A program made the translations under genes and the position numbers. Source: Cyathus striatus (lineage: Eukaryota > Basidiomycota > Agaricomycetes > Agaricales > Nidulariaceae). Taken from it: 64,000 bases of DNA. Under the pieces are notes generated by a model. The model ran no database searches and was not told the DNA's origin. It worked only from the letters and a program-made list of their open reading frames with translations. This document shows positions 55,609 to 64,000 of the stretch, piece by piece (position 1 is the first letter of the stretch; every line of letters starts with the position of its first letter). The DNA is taken from contig JAOVFP010000006.1 in NCBI GenBank assembly GCA_025738555.1, positions 4,650,001-4,714,000 of the forward strand. The letters are read 5' to 3'.

Positions 55609-57210
55609 ATAGAATAGCATGAGAGCGCCCTCGTCACTTGCGAGACGAGGGCGAAGGAGAGGGAGAAGGGCAGAGGTGGAAGAAGCAAATCATCCTCGTC
55701 GCTTGCGAGACGAGGGCAAGGGCAAGGGTGAGGGTGAGGGAGAGGGGAGGGGGAGATGTGAATCGCTCTCGTCACTTGCAAGACGAGGGCAATGGTGAGG
55801 GAGAGGGCAAGGGAGAGGGGGAGGGGGTAGACATGAATCGCTCTCGTCACTTGCGAGACGAGGGCAAGGGCGAGGGGAGAGGGCGAGGGAGGGAGAGGGG
55901 AGGTGAATCGCCTCGTCACTTGCAAGGCGAGGGCGAAGGAGAGGGAGACGGGGGAAGACAGGAGAATGCACGCGCCCTCGTCACTTGCGAGACGAGGGCG
56001 AGGGAGAGGAGAAAACGCGCCCCCTCGTCATTTACGAGACGGGGGACGAAGACGTCAGCGATGGAGACGCGAGGAAGCACTCGCCTCACTTGCGAGACAA
56101 GGGCAAGGGCAAGGGCAAGGGCAAGGGCAAGGGAGAGGGCAAGGGCAAGGGCAAGGGAGAGGGCAAGGGCAAGGGAGAGGGAGAGGGAGAGGGAGGGGGA
56201 GGAGGGAAAAGCGAATCGTCCTCGTCACTTGCGAGACGAGGGTGAAGGAAAGGGAGACGGGGGAAGGCATGCGCCCTCGTCACTTGCGAGACGAGGGCGG
56301 AGGAGAGGGGATGGGGGAGGACGAGGGCGGGGGAGAGGGGGATGAGGGAAGACAGTGTCCTCGTCATTTGCAAGACGAGGGCAGAAGAGAGGGATGGGGG
56401 AAGGCTGCGCCCTCGTCACTTGCGAGACGAGGGTGGAGAAGAGGGGGATGGGGGAAGCCAGCGCCCTCGTCACTTGCGAGACGAGGGCGGAGGAGACGGA
56501 GATGGGGGAAGCCAGTGTCCTCGTCACTTGCGAGACGAGGGTGGAGGAGAGGGGGATGGGGGAAGACAGCGCCCTCGTCATTTGCAAGACGAGGGCAGAA
56601 GAGGGGAATGGGGGAAGGCTGCGCCCTCGTCACTTGCGAGACGAGGGCAAAGAAGAGGGGATGGGGGAAGGCCCTTGTCACTTGCAAGACGAGGGCGAAG
56701 AAGAGGGGATGGGGGAAGGCCCTTGTCACTTGCAAGACGAGGGCGAAGAAGAGGGGATGGGGGAAGGCCCTCGTCACTTGCGAGACAAGGGCGAAGAAGA
56801 GGAGATGGGGGAAGGCCCTCGTCACTTGCGAGACGAGGGTGGAAGAGAGGGGGCCAGGGTAAGGCAGTGTCCTCGTCACTTGCGAGACGAGGGCAAGTGG
56901 GAGGGCGAGTGAGAGCGGACACGCGCCCTCGTCACTTGCGAGACGAGGGTGAGAGGAAGCGGGAGGGAGGACACACGCCCTCGTCACTTGCAGATGAGGG
57001 CGAGGGAGTGGGGGCCAGGAGAAGACGCTCGCCCTCGTCACTTGCAGACGAGGGCGAGGGAGCTGGCCAGGACCGTCGAGGAGAGGAGAGGTGGAGCCGG
57101 ATGGCCGTGCTCTTCACTTGCTGGAAAGAGGGGAAGGAGGAGGAGGGAGAGGAGGTGGAGGAGAGGGAGAAAGGACGACGCGGTGCTCGTCATTTGCAAG
57201 ACGAAGGACG
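55510..57210. repeat. GC-rich minisatellite with a hairpin in each unit, about 26 copies
   Basis: Core GCCCTCGTC-ACTTGCGA-GACGAGGGC (9-bp stem) recurs every 45-85 bp, separated by purine tracts of GAGGG/AAGGGCA type. Degenerate copies carry CCTTGTC or TTGCAAG. It generates long open frames on both strands (up to 319 codons) that are not genes. It stands out from its AT-rich surroundings by high GC and CpG content. Confidence 0.95.
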
Positions 57211-57366
57211 AGGGTGGCAGTGAGAAGAGGGAGGGGGGGGGAAATCATACGTTGTTGGCGATAATGACGACACGACGGAAGCACGCTGGCAATGTGGCAG
57301 TGTACGCAGCACGTGAGATGGATATTGACGATGGCTATAGGGCGTCGGTTCAGTTAGTTAATAACG

Positions 57367-57456
57367 CCTGCTTGGCGTAACGGTAAGGCTGCAGTATTAG
57401 TGCCTATTAGGCGCCGATTTTGTGCGGAGTCCTGTGTTCGATTCTTGTTGGTGACG
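57367..57456 (+). repeat. tRNA-like sequence, possible SINE head
   Basis: TTGGCGTAACGGTAAGG resembles a tRNA A box and GTGTTCGATTCTTG a B box, about 55 nt apart, as in tRNAs with a long variable arm. Acceptor-stem pairing is poor and an AT-rich tail follows (ATTAATTAAATTTTTTC). More likely a tRNA-derived SINE or pseudogene than a working tRNA. Confidence 0.4.
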
Positions 57457-57534
57457 ATTATTAATTAAATTTTTTCTTATATATTATAAGTAAGAAACCT
57501 CATTCTAATTGCCTAGAATATAGTACTGCTAAAA

Positions 57535-57784
57535 ATCAGGTAAAGTACAGGTAAAGTACAGGTAAAGTACAGGTAAAGTACAGGTAAAATCATGTATTCT
57601 ACCTGAAGTCCAGTGGCTGAAATCAGTAATTTCCAGGTGATTTCCAGTAGTCTACCTGAACTCCAGATGGACTCACATGCACCATACACAAGGAAACAAT
57701 ATTCCTGGAGTTCAGGTAAAGTCCAGGTAAAGTCCAGGTAGACTACTGGACTTCAGGTAGACTCTACCTAATTCCGTGGGGGAC
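57535..57784. repeat. Subterminal AGGTAAAGTCC repeats (right)
   Basis: AGGTAAAGTAC repeated five times in a row, then CCAGGTAGACTACTGGACTT and relatives. This is the inverse complement vocabulary of the array at 49690-50090. Confidence 0.85.
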
Positions 57785-58912
57785 TGCAATGACCTCGTAA
57801 GGTGGATATGGTACGAACATTTGAACACTGCATACTCACACAGGAATGGAGAATGACGGTAAGTTGACACCTCCATCAGCAATGAGACAAAAGATTTTAG
57901 GAAAGGAGGTCTGGCCAGTGTTGTAAAGTTGCATGGATATCCATGTGTTATCCACGAAGTCAGACGCTGTGGATACACGCCATAATTCATGGCCATGGAT
58001 TTGCTGTATTTGGTTGATGCTTAATCAGCTAGCCGCCACCATGTCTATCTGTCATCAGTGTTGTTCATGTCAGTACGTGACACTGTGACACCCTTACACC
58101 GACAGCGCTGTCGGACGGTGTCTGACGTTTGTGGGGTGTCATTCACCTCAGACAGGACCAAATCGGATCAGGGTAAATATGGTACAACCTGATGTAGTTA
58201 ACAATTAGAATATGTACAAAAATATGTCATTTGACTGATTCATGTTCATATTTAGAAAATAATTATGAATTGGGCATGTATCAAATCCATGAGCATTATT
58301 GAGAATATAACAATAAGACATATGTAGAATATCATACAAAAATTGGTTACCATACCGATGTATGAACAAATCCTGAATCAGGCATACATTTGTCCCTAGA
58401 TCCTATCTAAATACTGATCCTAAGTGTGTCTCATGTCCCTATCTTATCACATATTCTGAATTTGCCCTCAAAACAGATCCCGAATTGGATCTTTTATCAT
58501 AACCTCATCCCAATTTAGAATGTAAACAAAAATATGTCGCTCGCCCCAATTCATGTACAGATTGTAAATATGACAATTAGAAATATTGATTACCCACTCA
58601 CAGGGCCACTCACCGGCCACTCACTACCACTCACTACCCACTCCATTCCCACCTGGTTCCCCACTCCATTCCTACCCCACTTGTTGAAGGCTCTAATAAA
58701 ATCGTGTGATGGTATATATTGTGGGAGTAAACAGACACAGTAAACAACATAGTGTACAGATTTAAATACAAAATATATAGTACATAAAAGGGATAGCATA
58801 GTGGCATAAAATAAAATGGAGAACATACTTGAAACATATAGTGGCACGAGTGGGGATCATTGAGACATTTGAATATATATGTCTCTGGTATTCCAACATT
58901 ACTCCTCGCTAA
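57785..58912. other. Intergenic with a 16-bp palindrome
   Basis: No gene recognised. CCGACAGCGCTGTCGG at 58099-58114 is a perfect palindrome within ACACCGACAG...GGACGGTGT. Strings around 58205 and 58500 (TAGAATATGTACAAAAATAT and TAGAATGTAAACAAAAATAT) form a diverged direct repeat. Confidence 0.5.
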
Positions 58913-59502
58913 TTATCCCACTCGAGATCCTGAAAAATGAACAGCCCTAGCTTTCTTCAAGCCGGCGCCAACTTCCTTTGTAGTTGTAGTTGACTTTTGG
59001 CAACCTTTCCTGTGATTCTGCAATATAATCTTGATGATATCGAGTGTGAGCCAGTTACAATCATATTTGAGCAGATTGGGATACTGCTTAGCAGCCTTTA
59101 AAATATGTCAATAAATTAGAAACAGTTAATGTGATGAACATTAAATACATACTTTCTCGCAAACGGTAGTGAGCTTGCTTTGTTCCTGAGTCACATATGT
59201 GCGATTGAAGTCCAACACCTCCTTTGCAATTACTGAGATGCAGGTCTGAAAATCATGCCCACTAAGTAAGAATTTACAATTTTAAAGATTTAAAAGTGAT
59301 GTATTACCTCCATATCACTAAGTTGCTCCGGGCTACACTGTACATAGTCAACTAGTTTGTAAGTTTTTCCTGCTTCGCCTTTCGGTTTTGGAATCACTAC
59401 CACCACGGAGCTGGTCTCAGATTCGCCACCTTCATCTAGTGGGTAGCAAGTCCTGAAGGAGCACAGCAGTGGGGTAAGCAAATGTTCTGGAGAGAATTGC
59501 AT
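58913..59502 (-). CDS. Small intact three-exon gene, unknown
   Basis: 156 aa. Exons 59502-59308, 59245-59153 and 59095-58913; GT-AG introns of 62 and 57 nt, both phase 0. It starts MQFSPEHLLTPLLCSFRTCY and ends AVHFSGSRVG-TAA. A mixed alpha protein is expected; visible features are a Val run (SSVVVVIPKPK), KLVDYVQCSPEQLSDME, NRTYVTQEQSKLTTVCEK, and CNWLTLDIIKIILQNHRK followed by a basic C-terminus. No known domain recognised. It is not inside a recognised element but is surrounded by them, and unlike its neighbours it has no stop codons, which suggests selection or recent origin. Confidence 0.65.
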
Positions 59503-59732
59503 ACGAAGCGTCAATTGGGGGTCACCAATCCCTATATGGTGCGGAGCGTGATGTCACACAGTGTGACACAAAGCGTCCTAAATCTTGTCACAAGTAGAAA
59601 TTGACATAGCAAACCCAAATCTTGGTCATTTTTCATCATTTTTTTTGTGCTACAATACTATATTACATCTAAAGAATGCATACAACTATGTATTATAGGT
59701 ACAACATATAAATTAATTAGGAAATACACTGC
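59503..59732. other. Short intergenic stretch
   Basis: Contains TGTGACACAAAGCG-type strings upstream of the small gene on its minus strand; possible promoter region, no defined motif. Confidence 0.3.
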
Positions 59733-62361
59733 TCATTGCTCATCATCCCATTCACTATTATTATCCTCATCAAACAACTTATCAAACTCTTACCCAGAGT
59801 CTTGGTCACTATTTGTGTTGTTTATAGTGATGTTCCAATCTCCTGATGTATGAAGGTCAATATCTGCTTGAAGGGCAACTCTCAGTTCAGGCAAATTTGT
59901 ACTTAATTTTATGGCAAGTGCATGTTTACTCTTCAAACTTCTGTACTTTCTCACTTGATCCTTTACATCATCTTTCTTCATCTTCATTATTTTATTTTTA
60001 TCCAAAATAAGTTGAAGAGAAGCAACTCTTTCAGCCTCCTTAGCACCATTTATATCTTTTTCTATCTTCTTTCTTATATTTTCTCCTTTTCTCTTTTCAG
60101 AATACTGTATAATAGCTTGTTCCAATTTTCTCTCCTCTCCAGATGTTTTTTGAGCTTTCTTTCTTATATGTTTGTAGTCTTTCTCCTTAAAGTATTTTGT
60201 CATAAATGCATGTGTATCATTGTGATGGTACATGGCTTGTGCATTGTATTGAAGCAGAGTTAATCGTAGTTGCCAGCACATAAGAATTCTAAATGCACCC
60301 AGTGCCCCCTCATTCACATCATTTGTGGGTGATAGCCATGCCAGATCCCTCTCTTCTTCACTTGCTTCATCAATCAGCCCTCCTGGTGCAAATTCTGATA
60401 TAAATTGGTTCCATGTTTTTAATGCACCTTTCAGAAATTCAACTAAATATGGGCATAGATGAGGTAACTCTGATTTTATTTTTAAGATACCATTTATAGC
60501 TTCAGGAGATTTCCATGGTTTTCCATCAAATGCTCCTGTTTCATATGTTGCATTATCACCAATAACAAACTCAGGATCTTCAATGAGTCTATTAATGAAA
60601 TGAGAGACATCTTTATGAAGTGGACCAAGATTAAGCATATTCTCCTTATTAGCTGCAGCAGCTCGTACAGCTTGAACATATGGCTGGCTGACTGCTTGTC
60701 CATAGATTGCTAATGCTGCAAGCTCTGTTTTGGTGGCAGAACACTGAAGGGCCTTATGCAAATTTTACTCCATATGACTGAAACACATGTTATTTTTATT
60801 GTCACATGAAAACTCAAGGAACTCAATAAATTTTTCCAAATGGATAATGAGAACTGCTGCAGCTTCACAATATGATCCAAATCGATTATTGGATGTATCT
60901 GGAAATGTAAAACTTCCAGGCTTCACATTTTCATTCCACCACCAACTGAATTTCTTATGATAACCTTTTTTATCATCTTTATTGTTAAAAATAGCTCCAG
61001 CAAGTGCAGCTGCTTTTATAGCACCTCCTACAGTAGTTGAAATTGCATCCTTCTGTGGCTTTGTTAAATTTTGATTATCAAATTGTATATCTTGAATGAC
61101 TGAATCATTTGCTTGGTTTGGTAGTAATACAGGAGGTTGAACATTATTATCTTTCCAGTATGATGAAGCATGAGTATAACCACCATGAACACTATTCATA
61201 TCCTTATGGCAGCCACATCCTGCCCAGATGAATAACTTCATTATAGATTTTTCACAATCTGGTAATTTTTCATATAAATCTTTTCCAAGAGACTTTGTAA
61301 GTTCCTCCATCATTATAGCTTCTAATTCATTTCTTTCACTATTATCTAAGCTGTTCCATTTTGTTATTCCACCTGCAGATTTTATCATTTTCTTGTGTGC
61401 TTTTAAATATTCAGGTTCAAGTTCAATATTTGAAATGTCCTCCATTGCTTTAGTTCCCAATGTTTTATCAACTACATCACTTTTTCGCTGTTTAAATATC
61501 TCTGCATCTCTTTTATCTTTTCTCTTTTGCACAGTGATCACTATGCATACCTACAAGCTTGTGATATAGATTAATAAGTACCAGAAGCTCTCCAGTTTCT
61601 TCTCCAAGTGGACTATCATTGTAGGCAAGTGCAAGACTTTCAAGAATTACTTCCCAGTCTTTAATAGCCTCTGAGCTAGAACCATTCAGTGATGGTCTAA
61701 TTTCAACAGACCATGTTGCAATATTAGTTTTTTCAGAGCTTTCACTATTGTAATCTTCAACTTTGTAGTTAAGATGTCTTGAATTATAGTTAATACCCTT
61801 ATGTCCAGTTGAATCAGCTGAAATAGTAAAGCATGTACACATACATAACTATATTTTATTCATATGAATTTAGGATCAAAAGTGCCTACCTTGAGTTTGT
61901 AGTAGCTCATAACCTAGCTGAATTTGTGTAGCATGAAATCCTTCTGCAATTATCCTTGATACTGTGGATTCACTAACATCTCCAACTACTTCAATACCTG
62001 CAGTTTTGAAGACCTCTTTTATAATGTCACCTATATGTCCTCTTATACAGCCTGCTTTAACAAGTACATGTATTAAATGGTGGGTTTCTTCTGTGTACAC
62101 CCCTTTATATAACAGTAAATGAGTTAATTTCTTCCTAAGTGCAATTTCTTGAGCTTTATTTTGTGTCTTTAATTGTGATATTAACTCCTGTGTTTGTTTT
62201 TCAGCATTGAGTTTATTCTTGAGTAATAACACATTTTGTTCAAATGCTTTAAGAGATTTTTCCAGTTCTTGTTCTAATTTCTTTTTATCATTTTCTAGCA
62301 CCATCATTGAATCCATGGTTGCAGAAATTTGAGCTACCAGCACTTTTATATCAGCTTTCAA
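59733..62361 (-). pseudogene. Multicopy DDE-like transposase family (unnamed), broken
   Basis: On the minus strand: a coiled-coil start (KADIKVLVAQISATMDSMMV, LEQELEKSLKAFEQNVLLLK) and a helical HTH-like block (HHLIHVLVKAGCIRGHIG...SESTVSRIIAEGF). Across an intron near 61870-61840 comes DSTGHKGINYNSRHLNYKV, then GMHSDHCAKEKRKDKRDAE, IWAGCGCHKDMNSVHGGY, GAIFNNKDDKKGYHKKF, FPDTSNNRFGSYCEAAAVL, HME-stop-NLHKALQ, KTELAALAIYGQAVSQPY, LGPLHKDV, FISEFAPGGLID and SPTNDVNEGALGAFR. I know this order from a very common Agaricomycete gene family; conserved Asp and Glu suggest a DDE nuclease but I cannot name the class. TAA at 60765-60767 and at 59790-59792 lie in the same frame, each a possible CAA to TAA change. 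The 5' end is unresolved. Confidence 0.7.
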
Positions 62362-62567
62362 TTTTTTTTCTGCAAGCTCTGAGATTTTAAGATTATATAA
62401 CCATGACGATATCTACACCCAATACAGTCATAACCACTACATATATACAGCGAATTTAGGCCATAAAACTGTCCCTATAGGTATATATGAAGTCCTATTG
62501 AAGACTTACTGTATTAATTTTTACTTCTTCAGTACAGACTGTAGAAATAAACGAATGATCATCAGAC

Positions 62568-64000
62568 TCATAAACACTTAAGTATGAGAGAGTAACATAC
62601 TGTATCAGGCAGATCTTCGACAGGACCAGCCTCAACAGCAGCTTTGTTTGCCGCACTAAGGGCTTTGTACCAAGTCATATCATAATAATTTAGTGGAAGT
62701 CTGGTAACACATATCTGTTGTGGTGATGGTTCATTCGTCTTAGGTGGAGGAGCCTCAGATGAAACCACAGTGTACTCCCTGTGGCAATGAACATTTCTGC
62801 CTCCCTTTCTTAGTCCAGTGCCATATGCCTCCACGTCCCGGAACAACAGAGAAATATGTCATATCCCATATCGCCTACCTCCGATCTCCTATGCTATTAC
62901 TCTGCCTTTCCCTTTGTTTACTCCGGACTTTGATTACGTTCTTAGTATTACATATTGCTTACTGTACATAGATTACTTTCGTTTCCTTTCTTCTGCCCTA
63001 TTGAGTTGTTCCCTCAGTATTATAGTACACATATCATAGTGAGTCACTTATCATTCTTAAGTGCGCCACTATCAGTTTCACTTTACACTGCCATACGTGC
63101 TCACTTCTCCGACACGTTTTATTATGTTTAATTAGTTATAGTCTTCATTCTACGTACGCCTACCCTGACCATACTTCTCCGCTGGCATTGGCCAGTGGCC
63201 TTTACTTACTCTGAGTCTCCAGTATTTAAGTAGTACTCGATTTGTACTTAGTCTTCAGTTTCATATTGAACTACGTCCTCACCCCTCAGTCTGACTTGAG
63301 TTACACCTCTCGTCTTCTCATTTCTTGTCTTCTCCAAAGGGCTTGCCCTTACTCCGAAATCCAGGACCAGGAATCCCAGGGGTGCAGCACATAAGCTGAA
63401 GCCAAAGTCCTACCCCCTGAGTTCTCGTTCTCTGCATTCATCTCATACTCATCCCTTGTTCCTCCGCAGTCACCCTCTTGTACTCCGCTGCCAAGTCAGG
63501 CTAGGGGCATGGTCATGACAAAATACTATCATTAAGCCAGGCTTTCTTCTTTTGACGAACAACTTTGTTTTGGGTACTTGTACCTTCAACTTCAGTTTCA
63601 TCTGAGCTCATCCCCATAGCTCCCAATGCATTGTGGATGTGTTTGACACCCCTCCAAAACTGATGGTTTTCAGTGTTATTGGTCAGGTGAGCCAAAACAA
63701 CTTTCCCTCTGCGTTTCCACATCTGAAAGTGCATTCAGTATGTGAAAGTAATATGAAGTTAAACTATACACATACCCCTTCCCAATGAGTGAACCTACGA
63801 TTCCTTGCTTTCTCTTGAGCTTCAGTGATAGCTAACTCAGACTTCTTTTTGGGATCAATACTTTGCTGTAACTCCCTGTACTTTCAAACACTCCATCATA
63901 GTCTTTCACTGATCCTCTTCGCCAGCTTTGCCATTGTCCCTTCTCCCTTAGGAACACAGAAATTGACTTGACCATTCAGCACAATCTGGTAATCCAAGGC
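62568..64000 (-). pseudogene. Unnamed Agaricomycete repeat-family gene, split by a solo LTR, runs off the right edge
   Basis: Minus-strand pieces: LDYQIVLNGQVNFCVPKGEG at the edge, KKKSELAITEAQEKARNRRF, then RRGKVVLAHLTNNTENHQFW, LGAMGMSSDETEVEG and KKKAWLNDSI up to the LTR. After it come LLFRDVEAYGTGLRKGGRNV and CVTRLPLNYYDMTWYKALSA. Removing the LTR and one AAATA rejoins AWLNDSISLLFRDVEAYG in frame. The GMSSDE and LP-NYYD-W motifs mark the same family as 21110-22092. Function unknown. Stops near 63895-63880 may be a further break. Confidence 0.6.
62857..63520 (+). mobile_element. Solo LTR of the chromovirus, 664 bp
   Basis: Same length and ends as the LTRs at 30927 and 39247 (TGTCATATCCCATATCGCC ... 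ATGGTCATGACA), more diverged, flanked by AAATA on both sides (62852-62856, 63521-63525). It arose by LTR-LTR recombination of a full element inserted in the repeat-family gene. Confidence 0.97.

Larger units (their letters stand above)
49676..57784 (-). mobile_element. Probable KDZ transposon, about 8.1 kb
   Basis: GTCCCCCAC (49676) and GTGGGGGAC (ending 57784) are inverted ends, continued by related AAATCAGGTGGA and GGAATTAGGTAGA. Just inside both lie arrays of the same CCAGGTAGA/TCTACCTGG-type repeat in opposite orientation (49690-50090; 57535-57770), a plan typical of large DNA transposons whose transposase binds subterminal sites. Between them are the KDZ gene (50225-52622), a partner gene (53142-55168) and palindromic arrays. 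I found no matching target duplication, so the boundaries are inference. Confidence 0.55.

Noticed and set aside
55510..57210. CRISPR-like hairpin repeats with variable spacers
   Set aside because: Spacers are low-complexity purine tracts, there are no cas genes, and the genome is fungal.
55638..57223. Long open frames on both strands (up to 319 codons) rich in Arg-Gly-Glu or Pro-Ser
   Set aside because: They arise from the GC-rich hairpin minisatellite, exist in several frames and on both strands at once, and share no motif with real genes.
57361..57456. Functional tRNA gene
   Set aside because: A and B boxes are weak and I cannot pair the acceptor stem.

Overview
The window is repeat-rich nuclear DNA from a filamentous basidiomycete, most likely an Agaricomycete. 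Evidence: GT-AG introns of about 47-63 nt, and transposon families typical of that group: Plavaka and Tnp2-type CACTA transposases, a KDZ transposase with CxC5/CxC6 clusters, a MULE with a GCM1-like zinc finger, and a Ty3 chromovirus. There are no rRNA genes and no clear intact tRNA gene. All statements come from reading the sequence; no search was run.

Layout. 1-2.0 kb: broken end of a Plavaka transposase, interrupted by a 990-bp Tc1/mariner-like element. 2.2-11.9 kb: the main non-transposon island, with three related genes of unknown function. Two (3590-2179 minus, 8731-9915 plus) encode helical proteins of about 340 aa ending in a Cys cluster and a CaaX box. The third (10173-11896) joins a similar helical region to a beta-rich C-terminal domain. 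Between them lie a Helitron-like element, a CMC-type MITE with about 310-bp inverted arms, and a 314-bp near-perfect hairpin. 13.3-17.2 kb: minisatellites, one split by a second Helitron-like element. 17.2-25.1 kb: a dead Tnp2 transposase carrying a MITE and a WD40 gene fragment, then two dead members of unnamed Agaricomycete repeat gene families. 25.3-45.0 kb: a decayed multi-domain MULE (GCM1 zinc finger, DDE transposase, cysteine peptidase, PHD finger). A nearly intact 8,984-bp Ty3 chromovirus has inserted into its peptidase domain, and a 1,429-bp element with a 19-bp satellite into its PHD finger. A family of small hairpins with covarying arms sits on both sides of the MULE. 45-49.7 kb: repeats, a possible LTR remnant and a pseudogene of the third island gene. 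49.7-57.8 kb: a probable 8.1-kb KDZ transposon with short terminal inverted repeats, subterminal repeats, the KDZ gene, an acidic/Lys-rich partner gene and arrays of palindromes. 57.8-64 kb: a small intact three-exon gene, a dead DDE-like gene and another repeat-family gene split by a solo LTR of the same chromovirus.

How it fits together. The host-like content is small: the CaaX/helical gene cluster and the gene at 58.9-59.5 kb. The rest is nested mobile DNA whose order can be read from target duplications. Nearly every DNA transposase is broken by in-frame TGA or TAA codons explicable by C-to-T change, and 11 of 12 differences between the chromovirus LTRs fall at CpG sites, which suggests methylation-linked decay. 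The most interesting items are the CaaX gene family, the self-priming chromovirus with a spliced antisense gene, the covarying hairpin repeats, and two near-identical neighbouring introns in one gene.
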